A stretch of 64,000 bases of DNA, from assembly GCA_021292105.1 (NCBI GenBank), contig CM037872.1:8295291-8359290 (forward strand). The letters are read 5' to 3'. Origin of the DNA: Anadara kagoshimensis (lineage: Eukaryota > Mollusca > Bivalvia > Arcoida > Arcidae). Below are positions 22,257 through 37,200 of the stretch, in pieces. Under the pieces are notes generated by a model that ran no database searches, was not told the origin of the DNA, and saw nothing but the letters and a program-made list of their open reading frames with translations. The translations under genes were made by a program, and so were the position numbers. Numbering within the stretch: position 1 is the stretch's first letter; each line of letters opens with the position of its first letter.

Positions 22257-25200
22257 GTAAGTATATATTTGAGAAACCTACCAATGGTACACTTTTCCAG
22301 GGGCAAAATTCTTGAAAACAACAGAACTTAATGAATGACTTAAGACAAAGTGGTAAAAATTGCTGACTACATATCACAACCACCTCTCACCAGCTACAGT
22401 TGGCTTGAAACCCACTTACGGCAGATTAGGGCTGTGGATTGTTTAGCAAATGGCGATCCGATGCGAACCGTGGTTCAGTCCTCATGAATCACAGATCGAA
22501 CCACGAATCAACTGCCACACAAGAAAACAACGTATAATCAATAAGGTCTAATACAAATACAATAATTTTTGTCTTTTATTGGTACAGTTACCACTGCAAC
22601 TGTCGGAATACTAAAAATAAAATGTTTAAAGTTTAAACTTCTAAACATAATTATAAACTTGAGTAGCACACTTTACTGTCTATCTATATATCTTTTACAG
22701 CAATACCAAAATATTTCCATACGTTTGACGTTAATTTAGCCGGTGGATTTCTGTACCCCTGTGCCACAACAGTGCAGACGATATAATACTAGCAGATAAT
22801 ATTTGACCTCGATATTTTCACAATACTGAGTGGACAAAAGCGTATTTTTATATTTAATAAAGAGTTGTTAATTTATTCTGTTTAATAATTTAAATGTATT
22901 CTAAATATTTTAAAAAGAAAATTAACATATTGGCCACTTATCGATGTGTGATTTCAAATATAACATGCTGGATGGCTCTGTATTACTCGCTGGTTGTTTA
23001 CTTCCGGTTGAATTCGTAATGAATCGAAAGTGTAGAAAAATGAGGCTGGTGCATTTTGGAATTATTTGGTCATTTCTATAGCAAAAATATGCAGAGTAAA
23101 TGATTTTTCTCAGGGATTGCGATCCACAAATTTCAGGCAAGACGAATATATATCCGAGTTTTCTCTTAAATTTGAGAGTACTTGAGTACTCGGATACTCG
23201 TTGCAGCCCTACAGCAGATTAAAGTGAAGTGTGAAAATATTTTTCAATTCGTAAAATTTTGTTTACAGGTCTGTGGTCTGTTTGGTTTCCTTCACCATCT
23301 TAATACTGACCACCTTAGTATAAGTGAAAAGCTGGCATTAAACTCCATTACTCCACTCTATTATTTCGTTATTTTAGAAGTAATCAATAGATTTTAGATT
23401 AAAAAAACTTCATATTAGGAGTAACTTGATAGTTTTATTAACAAAATGTGAAGAAACTTGGAAATATAAGTTTTAAAATGATAGAGTATTTTATAACCTT
23501 TCAAGTGATGTCTATGAGTATATAAATAATTTGAAAATAGGGAGTGCTTAAAGAAAGTACTGCAAATGTACAATAGTATTGAATATATAGAAATAAAAAG
23601 TATTTATTCTGCTATTTTTTACCATAATCTATGTGTAAAATTATTAATCTAGCTATATACAGGGTTTGCACAGATCTGGAAAAGTCAATGAAATTGATTT
23701 TTCTCTGGAAAAGTCATTAAAATTTCCATATAATCATTGAAAAGTCATGGAATTTAATCTTGTGATTTCTAGAACAAATAAAAGCATATAAAATTCTAAA
23801 ACATGACAACTGACCATATTTTTTTTGAAAAAAATCTGGAATTTTTCTGTTATGCACAAAATTGGATTCATAGCATTTATTTTTTTCTATTCTCTCTGGT
23901 AGTTACATTAAGCAAGTTTTTTCCCTTGCTATGCCCATATACAAAACACACTGTCAACTTCCGACAGGGAACCTGTTTATATTGAAGTTCCCTATATATT
24001 ATATTTATAACATGTAAGCTACAATAGTCATGAAAATTTGTAAACTATCTTGAAAAGTCAGGGGAAAATCAGGGAATTTTGTCAAGTTTTCTGTACTAAC
24101 CCTGTATATACCATGTTGCAGACAATACCTAAACTTCCAAATGTTGAGCAGATTGACTTGGACCTGTTAGAAAACAAAACTACTACAGACGATATTGATA
24201 AGTACTTCTCCAAAGTAGAGTTGTCTTCAATGTCAGAATATGAAAGAACAAGGTACAGAAACATGAAGAAGAATTATGAATTAATGATTTCATTGGGTAT
24301 GTACTAGTAATTATGTATTGTAATAATTGAATTTATCTAACATTAGACTAGTTTTTCTGTCTGTATTTGGTGAAATACAAGTTTTATCGAACACGTATAA
24401 TACAGAATCTTGTATCACCACACTGTGGTGATACAACATTGGCGGTAAAGCGCACGTGCACTTTCTCATTGTTACGTCATCAGAGAGTCTTGGATTTGTC
24501 GGTCAAAACATAGTTCAGTGGTTTTCTGTGGTAAAATGTAATTTTTGTACAGCGTGAAAACGCGTACATTGTTGTCACTTTCTTCCAAGATATCGAGCTT
24601 CTTTGCTATGAAATTATAAGATATGAGTACACCTGGAAATAGTGCGCCTGGTAAATAAGCGTGAAAGAAGTATATCTGTTTTATCGTGAGATATGTATTC
24701 TGGGACGGGTAATGCATTTGGTTACATATGCACATTTGGAATAAATTTTCGGAATACATTTCGGAATCTAGTAAAATACTGCGACGGGATGCACCTAATA
24801 ATTTCTGCAATTTGGCGAACTGATCTTATGTTTACAATAAAAAGTAGTTTGAGAAGTTTGCGTCCTACGATGTAAAATCATAACTTTTTATGAAATGAAC
24901 AGCAACGGCAGGTTGTTTAATTAATTCTTCGCGAAATCTACGGAAATTTAAATTTATTTTGAAGGTTATGATAACGTATTTTAATGTTGAGGCAATTGTG
25001 TCATATTTTAAAATGTTTATCGATTAGATTTTACTTTCGTGAAAGGGAGATAATTCGTACAGTGTTGTATGCAAATTTTAAATACAGTCGTTTTACCAGT
25101 TCCGAACAGGGTTTCATATAAGCTCTGCTGCAGACTTCGTCCACAAGCAGAGGAAATAAAATTTATGTTGTGTAATAATACAAATGTTGACTGATTCCAA

Positions 25201-28200
25201 AATATCGACACCTGTCCTCAAAAACACGTGGTAGTATGTTTTCTTGAAAAAAGCATTTCCGTGATCACAATTTGTTTACATTGTTAAACTAGGTCACCAA
25301 CAATCTGTCGACCTTTTAGGAAGCGGTTGAAGTTTAATATTATTTAAACAATTAATGCCCATACATTCAAGTAGAAGCAAATTTAGAAAGTTATTTTGCG
25401 ATTCCTTTAATTGAACGGGATTGAAATTTTAGATTATTTGGTAGTAAAAATTCGGAACTGGTAAAACAACTGTACTTCACCATTAACATGAAACGAATTA
25501 AAACCCAGATTAACAGCAAATGATCCAGTTACATACAACCGATAGAATGTACCCCCTCATAGGTAGAATCTGCAAAACTCTTTCTCTCTATCCGAAATGA
25601 CAAAACGATCGGGTACAACTTTTTTAAATTTTAATTACCGATTGTCTTTTTCATATATTTATGAAATTATTATTTTCTACCATTTAATTCAGCAATACAT
25701 GGTTTGGTACATTGTTTCTTTTTCAAAAAAAAAAAAACCATCCGTCGGACTATGCATCGGACGTTTACCACCACCCACCGCCCACTTTTTAAGTTTAAAC
25801 CAATGAAATTTCTCCTCTTACTGACTGACATTTTACTAATAATTGGTATGTCGAGTACAAATTGAAAATCTTGAAAAATAGCACGAGATGCCGACTTTCT
25901 TTTTATGGGTATTTTTAGTCGGAAATGAATCTTCCGAGTAATACGTCATTCTGTTACTGTAAACACATTTTCAATAAGAGATGGAGTAATTATTTCAGGT
26001 TTTGTTCAAGTTTAAGATAGATTATTTTTGTGTATTTTTTTTTATTTTGCCACTTGTTGTATAAACATTCAAAAGTATAAACAAGAAAAGTACATTTCGA
26101 TTAAAACTTTCGATTTTCGTTATATTTCGTAATTTGGACTGAAAATTCACTTCGAATTAAGCAAAATTTCGAACTTCGGTAATTCGAATTAAACATACAA
26201 ATTTACATAGAAATACATAGCAATCTGACGGGACCAGTTGTATCATTTCGATTAAAGCGAAATTTTGATACAACTAATTTCGAATTAACGAGAGTCAACT
26301 GTATATTTGTCTACTCACAGCTTTTTACCGATTTTCAAATTTGGCATGCATGATTAGGATCATATGAAGATGTGCATATATCCTAAAATAAAGATGCTGC
26401 ATTAAATTTTATAGAAGTTATTGCCCTTTGAGAGAATTTGTGATTTGTCTGGAAAAGTACAGATGCCCGATTCAAAATACAGTATATGGCTAAAGCCATT
26501 TAAGGCCAATAGACAGGGAAAAAGTCAGGGATTTTTCTACTATTATTTTTTTCCAGGGAATTTGCAAAAAAATGTTGGAAAATTAGATAAATTTTGTAGA
26601 CCAACTATTTTTAGCTCACCTGAGCCGAAGGCTCAGATAAGCTATTGCAATCTATCGTCGTCCGTCGTGCGTCGTCCATCGTGTATAAACTTTACATTTT
26701 AATCTTCTCCTCCAAATCTACTGGGCCATATTTGATGAAACTTAGTGATTATCATGCCTAGGTACAGCCTTTCAAAATTGTGTTCGGGGTTTGGCCACGC
26801 CCAACAAGATGGCCGCTGTTACTAAAAATAGCAAAAAGACAAAAAAATCTTCTTCTCTGAAACCAAAAGGTGCAGGCAAATTTTGATTGGATATTTGGAT
26901 TCAGCATACCTTGGAACATTAAAATTGTGTTTTTCATGAAAATTGAACGAAAAATAGGCTACGCGTTTTTTGCGTAAAGTTACGTAATTTTTAAAATGAG
27001 ACATTTATTGTTATAACTTAATAACGGCTAAAGATAATTGTATGGAGTTTTCACTGTTGATCTTGTCTTGCAATTTTCTTCCAATTGATGTCAAGGTCGA
27101 AGGTCAAGGTCATGTCCCAGTTTTTGACCTTTGATAAAAAATGCTATTTTTTTAACATTTCTTGTGATAATGGCATAGGCTTTTCAGTTACTTGTAGGTA
27201 TTGACATGACGATCATTTTGATACATAGATCAAGGTCATGGGTTTAAAGGTCAAGGTCACAGATGTCCAAAAATACCAAAATAGTTAATTATCTGCAAAA
27301 CTATGAATTTTTTGTAGAGGCATGTATATCAGAATATTGTTGGTAATAGCACAATAGTCATTTTGATATATGAATAAAGGTCATGGGTTCAAAGGTCAAG
27401 GTCACAGATGTAAACAAGTACTGAATTGGTTAATTATCTCAAAAACTATAAACTTTTTGTATAGGCATGTATATTGGAATATTGTAGGTATTGGCCTAAC
27501 AATCATTTTGATATATGAATGAAGGTCATAGGTTCAAAGGTCAAGGTCAAAGACATGAACAAATACTTAAATGGTTAATTATCTCAAAAACTATAAACTT
27601 TTTGTATAGGCATGTATATTGGAATATTGTAGGTATTGGCCTAATGATCATTTTGATATATGAATAAAGGTCATAGGTTCAAAGGTCAAGGTCATAAAAT
27701 GAACAAATACTTAAATGGTTAATAATCTCAAAAACTATAAACGTTTTGTATAGGCATGTATATTGGAATATTGTAGGTATTGGCCTAACGATCATTTTCA
27801 TATATGAATAAAGGTCATAGGTTCAAAGGTCAAAAATCAAGGTCATAGCTGCGAACGAATATTTAAATGGTTAATTATCTCAAAAACTATAAACATTTTG
27901 TATTGGCATGTATATTGGAATATTGTAGGTATTGGCCTAATGCACATTTTAATTTACAGATGTTTTAGCTTTTTATAAATAATTGTAGCTAGACTTTAAA
28001 TATGTTATATATAGCATACTTATATAATATTATTATAATTAATTTGCAAAAATACTTGCATATTATTGGCCCTTACTGCTAAAAATTTTAATATTCTCTT
28101 TTATTAATGTCATTGACCATTGAACCTCTGCATAAGATATGTACTCTTCCTCAGGTGAGCGTTAAGGCCCATGGGCCTCTTGTTTTACAATATTTTTGTT

Positions 28201-31200
28201 AAATTAAATGTTGAATAAAATTATTTTTAAAAAATATGATACTTTTTCTTTTACAAGATAGTATAAGTCTTAGACTGTTCTTGAAATGCCCCCATGACAC
28301 GCTATTCTGAAAACCTTGCATTTCCTCGTATGGTGAATATATGTACATACTTGATACGATATTTAAACACATAGAACAAATGAAGTCCCTGATAAACATT
28401 ACAATTAAACCGTACCATTTCGGTTACACTGGTCTGTGTAAACTATTAAATTATCCCATCATTGTTCTCAATGGTAATTAAGGTGGTTGGAAATGAAATG
28501 GACATTACAACAATTTGGAAACAACTCATTTGTCTATGACAATCAATTATTAATCTTGAGTTTGATTATTAGGATCCTTGCTCTTACAACAACCGACCGA
28601 CAACTGATCGTTAATCAGGACATCTCTATCAGAAATGCTTCTTATATTAATTTGCTTCTTTTGTCCTTTATTCAGGACTTCCAGCAGTGATACCAGAATT
28701 TATGAAAGGTCCTAGATCAAGAAGTAGAAAATTACAAAAAGAGAAAAAGTCTGATGATAGTGATGAGGAATGGACACCTGATTTAGAAAGAAGAAAAAGT
28801 TGTAGAGGTTTCTGTGTTTATTATATATAAATTTTATATCATTAACTTATGATAAAGTAATATTAAATTTATTTATTTATTGATTTATTTATTTTTTTAT
28901 TTAGTAGTATAAAATGTTGAACCTTAATTGCAAAAAAGCACTGGTAATGTTAAATTTAAAGCAGTTCAAAATTAGAGTACATGGACTTTTAAAAAATGTA
29001 TTGTTGTGCTGGATAAAAATCAAATACACAATTGGGTATATCATACATTATTATACCCCATTAGAAAAATACGATGCTATCTTCAATTTGATTGGATCGT
29101 TGGATCATGTGATCAGGGTGAAGAAAACATCGTGTATCCCTCTGAAAACATCATATCCCACCTCTTCTGAACACACCATGACGTCACAATGATATGACGT
29201 CATCGATGGAGAATCGGTCACGACGTTCTAGCGTTTGCCTCCGATGAGTTCCGATAGGAGAAAAAGCAATTAATCAGAAAAGGACTAATGTTTTTCAGAC
29301 GTCTTTTATTAAATATTCTCTTTCTTTCTGTCTTTTTTATTACCATGGTTATCTTTCGGTATAATAAACAATTTATTGCCTATGTGTAAGGGAGATATCT
29401 CCCTCACACAAAGGCAATAAATGTATAATATATATCTAGAATTTGACCAGCAAAAATGTTTTGTCTTTGTGTCGAAGAAATAATCAGTTAAGTCTACGGT
29501 TGCTCAAATTATGCTGAAAAAATATTTGTATATTTTGTTGAATTTCAATAAACATTAGATACATCTGAAACAGAAAGAGATTTTAAAGATTATATAAACA
29601 GTTTGGAGATATATATGGAAATTTTGTGCTTTTGTCAGGAACATGTGATTAAACTGGAATTTGGTATTAAGAAAATGCTTTAATATTAATAGTGTAACGT
29701 GGGTCATGTCATTACCCCACTCTAGCCTCATTTTTCTTTCTTAAATCTTTCTACCTTTTCTTCTATCTTGGGTAATGGCTGGACTTGCCCCCTTTTTGGC
29801 CTCTCCTTCACTACATTTAATTTAACATCGTTTTTATTAACACACGTCTGTTAGTTATTCTTATGCAAATTGACTTGTTAATATTTCGTGGGTAATTTGC
29901 ATGGGCATACTTTGGTCGTAGACAGCATGGTCCAACTGAGTTAGGGTACGTGTCATGTCTTGGTCAGTTAGATGCATGTGTTGCAAATTTAATATGGTTA
30001 CATGCAAACGCTCCGACGACTGTGTCGTCATCAGTCATATGCCTATAAATAGGGAGACTCGAGACATGTGCTCTCTCTTTGTCGTCTGCCGTGCTGTGAA
30101 GTGGTGTCCGTGGCGTCTAGTTCAGGTATTTAAATTAATTGTATGGCTAGAATTAGGGCTGTGACAAGTACCCGGGTACCCGTTCACGGTTAGGGTAATG
30201 ACTGTACCCGGGTAACAAATTGTATACCCATTACCCGTTAAAACATGTATCATTGTTGTAGACCTAAAATAAAATGTATATAAGTTCAATTAAACTCTTG
30301 ACTTGCATTCAAAATGACACGACATGTCAGTAATCGTGAACATTGTTTATACTTCTGTCAGTTTGTGACACACTAGGTAAGTATCGGAACACCTTGAGGA
30401 ACTACATTCAACCCAATAATACGATATAGGGTTCCGAATGGTGATATTGGTTATCGGGGAACCATTATAAGCAACTTTAAACATGACCCAAAGAAAATCG
30501 GAAATTTGGAAATTACTTTATTTAATAACATTAACAAAACAATGACAGTTATTGATTCTATTTAACCTAGCTTGCAAGACAAAACCTTTGAAGTGTAACT
30601 TGTAAAGGCATTGCGCATGCGTAGTTAAGGTTTTATCATGGAGAGCTGGGATTCACGATAGGTCACTATATTAGTCTATAATAAACATGCAAGATGCCGA
30701 TTTATCAGATTTATCTACAATTTACGGCATTTGTTTACAGTAAAATTATCTATATAGATTAATAATCATTTATTTAATAATATATGTTTATTCTGGTTAC
30801 TTATTCACGGTTTGTGAAATAGATTCTTAATTGAAATGTGTGGAAGTTGAAAAGCATCGGGTACTCGGTACCGGGTCGGGTACAAGATTTCGGGTACCCG
30901 GGTACAGAATTCTCTATTCGTCACAGCCCTAGCTAGAATGTCCTTGTATTGATTATGTACACTGTTTGCCATTTTATTTAGTTTAGTTTAGTTTAGTTTC
31001 CTTTTATTTTCAATTTCTCGCGTTCGGGAGGGGGGTGGTTTCGCGGTAGTTTGGGGTTTTATTTGCGGCAGTGTACAGAATCGATATATATAATTTTTTT
31101 TTGTCCATGTTTTTTTTATATAGGGCAGTTTAATAATTTTTCAGTATTAGGATTGCCACATGCATATTTTTTAGGCCAGTCATGTAGGGTTAACTTTGCT

Positions 31201-34200
31201 TGACATTTATTTTTAAATGTTCCGCCCTTTTATACACGTGATTTACACGTGTGTCATCCATTAATAATGTAAATATGGTACTCGTTTTCATAGTCCTAGA
31301 CCATTACATGTTGTAATTGACTCGTGTTTTTGGGCTGAGCTATATGAGCTGTTAATTGAGCTTAGGTATTTTCATGATTATTTACCCTTCATATTTTTCA
31401 TTGGGTTCCATTGTTACATTTCCTGAGCAAACAGTTATGCTGTCGATTGTTATGAATACTTCTGTTCAGCATTGTAATTGACTTGATGAACATATTTTCA
31501 TTTTAACTTTCCAGGCATTAGTTTTTGCTGATAGTGCTTATTGTTGCTAGGTACTCAATGTAATTTGCGTTTGCTGGTGTTTTACATCACACCATTTAAT
31601 TTTCATTGCAATACATATTATCTTGTCCTTATGTGTATTTATGTCCTTTAATAAGTTATAATATTAAATTTCTGTCTTTTGATCTACTTACTGTTGGTAT
31701 GGAAGCTGAACGCTGACAACCCCCCCGTTAAATTTTGATTTACTTATTTTATTTCATTTACGCGCACATTCAGTTGTCTTGTACTGCTTCCACGCCGTTT
31801 ACAGTGGTTTTTTTATACATTATATACTTGCACCTTTTTCACTTGTTTTAACTTCAGTCAAGATTTTTCCCCTCATACAGTACATTTCTTAAGGGATTGA
31901 CTGACTCACGAGCCGTGCTCGATTTCTCTTGAGGTTTTGTGTTTAATACGCTTAACTTCAGAGGAATAAACGCTACAATAGCAACCTTAAATATCATATA
32001 TGTAAAAGTTCGCCCATAAATAAAATATTTGTTCACTTAGGGCATACATAAATTAGAATGCTTTACGCTTTCTATACCAGCAACTGTTTGTTTTTGTAAG
32101 ATTCTAATTTTTATGAGTTGGAGCAAAATATTGGATTTCTTTTAATGTGAAATTTACAACAGAACGAGTATGACTATAATTTGGAAGTTGTTAAATTTTA
32201 TTGATTTTTTTAAATATTTCAATTTTGTTTATTTTAATTTAAAAACAAATTTGTCACATTGTAATACAGTTTGGCATACTATGGTATATTGCATTATGGT
32301 TTTTGCTGATTTAATTGTTACACCCTCAGTAAAATTCTAGAATTGAAGAAGCAACATGAACGTGCTTTTTGGCAATTAATTTGCATTTATACCAGTAATC
32401 AGAGTTTGCATTTAATTGATAGCAGGGTTGTCTCTCAATCTTTTCTAAATGAATGGTACCACGACCTTCTAATGATGAAATGCCTGGAATCGTGAAAATG
32501 AAAAAAACTGTTCTTGTTACAAAACTAGATAAACAGATAAAAACATGTTTAATGAGCTTAATTACTAATATCTTTTAGTGTTGTTTGTTTTACATACTGA
32601 TTTTTGACATGGATTTATTTTTATTTTTATTTGTTTTAAATATCATTTTACATTCATTTATTTATTTTTTAAATTGTGAAAATCAGTTTTGTTGTGAAAA
32701 AACCATAAGATTTTTAATTGTTAATGGGCCTAATATAGACCAGAAATATAGGCCAGGGAGACTCTTTGATTGTATATGTTGTTCTTGTGTGGGATAGAAA
32801 AATGCTTCAAGTAAATTATGATTTTGTAGAAAATTAAAAAAGTAATATTTTTATGATTTTCTCTATTTTCAGTTCAGAAACAAGCAACTTATTTCAACAT
32901 TCCTTTCAAAGAGAAGAAAATTAAGAAAATTAAAAATGATTCAGAAGTCAAACAAAATGTATGTATCCATACTGATTCCTTTTTTATTTAAATTACAAAA
33001 ACTAACAATATTTATAAGAAAACATTATGTAAAAGTTGTCTCCTCTCAGCACTTTTCTCCATAATTACACTGGCTAGCTGAAATGATCATTAGCACAATT
33101 ACCTTATCTTTAATACATGTACTACATCATAACATAAAAATCTGTCAACCAAGTTTACAAAATTAGGTCTTTTAACGCCCCTGCCATGAATATCAAGTCA
33201 GTACATACATCCCAGAATCAGATTCCACTATAACTTTTGTATAAAGTGATATTGATAAGAAATGTATAGTATTGAAAGATAATGTGTCACTTAACAAATT
33301 AAGGTCATCGAGGTCAAGGTCACAGGACCATACAAACTGAAAAATTGCACCATTTCACTGTTTCTGCTCTATCAATTTTGTTTTAAAAACAGTATCAAAG
33401 TGATACTAACAAGAGATTTACAGCATGGAAAGAGGATATGTCAAGTATTGAGGTCGTCGAGGTCACATGACCATAAAAACTTTGCAAAATTGTGTAGGAG
33501 AGTAAACCCCATTCAATCAATCTATCATAAATTAAGAGGGGCATGTATGTCCTATTTACACTTTTCTCTTGTTTTCTTCCATCTTCCTATATATGTTTGA
33601 GATAAAAATTTATGCTTGAAGAAACAATGGTATAAATTTCTATTTTCACCTCCATGTGCGTTTATCTACACCTACATGTGCAGATTTTCAGTGATGTCAC
33701 AATTAAAGGACAATTGAATAATGTTATATTGTGGAGACATGACATCGTCTTGCGGGAAAATGACACCAGAATCTCCAAAATTTAGAAATTTTCACTGTGT
33801 TTCAAATGATTATTTTGGGAGATTAGAGTAAATAGCTTTGTTTTCTAGTTTATATACTTTGTATAAACCTAAATCGGGTACATTCTGTCCAATGGTCATA
33901 TTTATTTTTATGTAAAACGTTAAGTAACGAAGTTAGATTTACAAAGATGGCAGCAATGTTGATGTAACTGATACTTCAAATCAAACATTGTCATCCAAAT
34001 GAAAGAAAAAGAATCAATCATGAGTTTATCCATGTAGGAAAGGGAAATCTAACCCTTGGGATTGAATATTTCTGTCAGAGAGTCTCTGAAATATTCAACC
34101 CTTCATGTGAGATTTCCTTATTCTACATGGATACTGATGATAGATTCTATTATTCTTTTTGTTTCTTGTTGTCGAGTCCATTTCATTTCAATTTTTTCTT

Positions 34201-37200
34201 TCTTAAACAACATGATGGATGGTGATTAGATAATGTTGTCTGTATCTGGGGACCACAAGGTCTAAAGTTTTAAGTATCATCACTAAGCAAGATAAATTTA
34301 GAAAGAGCCACATTGCAATTATCAAACACTATTAAACTTACTTACGATACATGTATTGTATAAATGTACGGGTAGTTCCTATTATTAATCAATAATGTCT
34401 ATCCGATTTATCAGTGTTACACACCTCTAGCTCTCACAGAAGGACATTTAGCCCCCTGATGTCAGATTTTAGGGGACACAACCAATTTTTGGGGGACAAA
34501 TAAATAAAATTAATGAAACAAACATGTTGACCTTGTAAATACATGTGTTATTGATGTTGTCGGCAAAGCGCTTTACTTTGTTGATTAATACAGGGATGAG
34601 TTCAAGTGCCCATTTCATCTTGGTTACCATATACAAGATATTTGGAAAAATTGGCCAATGCTTGTACCCCTTAGACATAAATAGACCATACCTGTGTTAT
34701 TTTTTGACAGTGTAAACATAGAATTTCTGTCGGTTAGACAAGATTAGATATTATTGAAATACAGATTTCCTTTTCAAAGTGCAATCAATTGGTGCACAAG
34801 GGATAATGGCTTAAAGTTTGGGGTCAATATGCAACATTGCTTATTATTGATGATTAAATTTGTGCATTTGGGCATACTAGCAGTACTTGTACTACTGTCA
34901 CCTACAGTATCGCATAAAATAATTTCTGACAACAGATTGTATATTTTGCAGAGTCATTTGTTATTTCCTCATCCAGAGCCCCAGATAAGAGGTGTATCAG
35001 CGTAAATACTCTATGACTTTTTAAAAATATGCTTTAAAATTTAATTAAAGGCATACCAAAACGCATTGAAATTGCTCAATACGCTTTACATTTGCAGTAC
35101 AACGCATAACTATGATTTTGTAAACAAGTATCACTCGCCGGCATGCTTTCATACAAGCTAACATTTGTTACAACGTTATTATAATGTTCAAGATCAATGA
35201 AAAAATTGAAAACGTAATGGACACAATTCTGGTCCAGAATTGTACTTTTAAATAAGGGTCCAGATCAGTTCCGGTCTCGAATCTTACTCTTTACCATTTT
35301 CTTTTCACCTTTTATGTTGATCGTCATATCACAAAATGTCTGTAAAAAAGGGTTATTAGGTGCGCAAACAGTCAGACAGCAGTAGCAACAGTATCAATAC
35401 ACTTTATATTTTACAGAATACACTTTAGAAAAAAAGGTAGTGGTAATGACACTTTATGTCCAATTCTTATCTTGAGCTCTGCTCATACAAATATCTAACT
35501 TACATAGTTGATTTTCTTTTGAGTTGCTTCCCTTTCAGCATGATGCAGAAGTAATATAACAATATGCAAAGGATATATACAGGTTAATACTACAGATATC
35601 ATGGAATAAGATAATCATCAGATTACATGCCTAATGTTAAGGAATTGTGTCAATGCTAATGATATTTAGATAATTAGAGCCAATTTGGGAATTTTCCTTT
35701 ACAGAGTTGGGGAAAATGCATGCTCTTTTTTTTTCTCCTTTTCATAGTGGGAATTGGTTCGGTCTTCACCCTATGGTTTGGTCTTGATCTTGTGGGTGGA
35801 AAAATCCATTAAACATTTGAAAAATACATACAGTTAATAACATCAATACAGTGTCTCATTAATGATGAAAGACAACCAACCTAAAACATGAGAAAGTGTT
35901 TAAGAAATTCTGTATGGAAGATTTGAAAATGGACAATGATGAGGTGCAAGGTATCAGAATATCTAATATTCATCGTATCCCAAGAAATCCAAAAAACACT
36001 TATAAACCGGGTGCACCAAATGCAATTATGGTGAAATTTAGCTGTATGTCAGACAGAAATTTGATCCTGTCACTCAGAAATAAGTTGAGCCGTGAAAGTC
36101 ACAAAACGATTAGAACGGATCTACCAAATAATCTGAAAGAGAAACGTGCTACCCTGTCACGTAAAGCATACCAGTTAAGGCGCAACAACATGGTGAAAAC
36201 AAGACTTCGCGAAACGAGTGAAAATGTTTGGCTAGAAGTCCGAAAGGAACATACACAACCCTGGACTGTGTATACAGAATGACTTGTGTTATGGCTAGAA
36301 GTCCGTAAGGAACATACACAACCCTGGACTGTGTATACAGATTGACTTGTGTTATGGTATACCCATTGATAGATAGGGACTATATACTATATGTAAACAA
36401 CATTGACCTGTCCGCTTGACCTTTCATTGGGAATATTCATATAGGGCGATCCACTCAACTCACGGTTAGTATTGAGATTCGCAGTTGGTGCATGTGCACA
36501 TTGCCCGGGATTTGTGTTCATATCACCTGGACGAAGTTTACACGCGTGGTCCCTATTCTTAAACTAATTCGTCCATGATGGGTATTTAAATTAGGGGTCT
36601 AGCGGACAGGTCAAGGTTTACCTATACCTTTATTTACTACTTTTAAATTTTTGTTTACTATACAGTGACCGAGTGTGTCTATTATCAGATATATTAAATA
36701 TATACAGATTGACTTGTGTTATAGTATACCCATTGATAGATAGAGACTATAGACTACCTTTATTTACTACTTTAAAATTTTTTGTCTACTATACAGTGAC
36801 TGAGTGTGTCTATAATCTGATATACAATGTATTAAATATCTTGTCAATTATCTATATTAACTTCAGACGTTTATATAAGAACATATTTGAAACATGTATT
36901 GATAAGATATGCAAGAGTTGCCTTGCCTTGGAGTGTGTCTATAATCAGATATATTAAATACCCTGTCAGTTATTTATGTTAACTCTAGATGTTTTGTATA
37001 AGAATTTATTTGAAACATGTATTGATAAGATATGCAAGAGTTGCCTTGCTTTGGAAGCATTGACTTTTCGAGATGAATATAATGTGTTGATGCACTTTTT
37101 GGCATGTTAAGACATACTGAATTATAGACAATTTTTAAGGTGTGGTATATTATGTAATAGATATATATATATATATATATATATATATGGACCAAGATTT

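Noticed and set aside
24472..24810. Minus-strand open frame of 112 codons
   Set aside because: No recognisable domain, lies inside a PRDM9 intron, ordinary length for chance.
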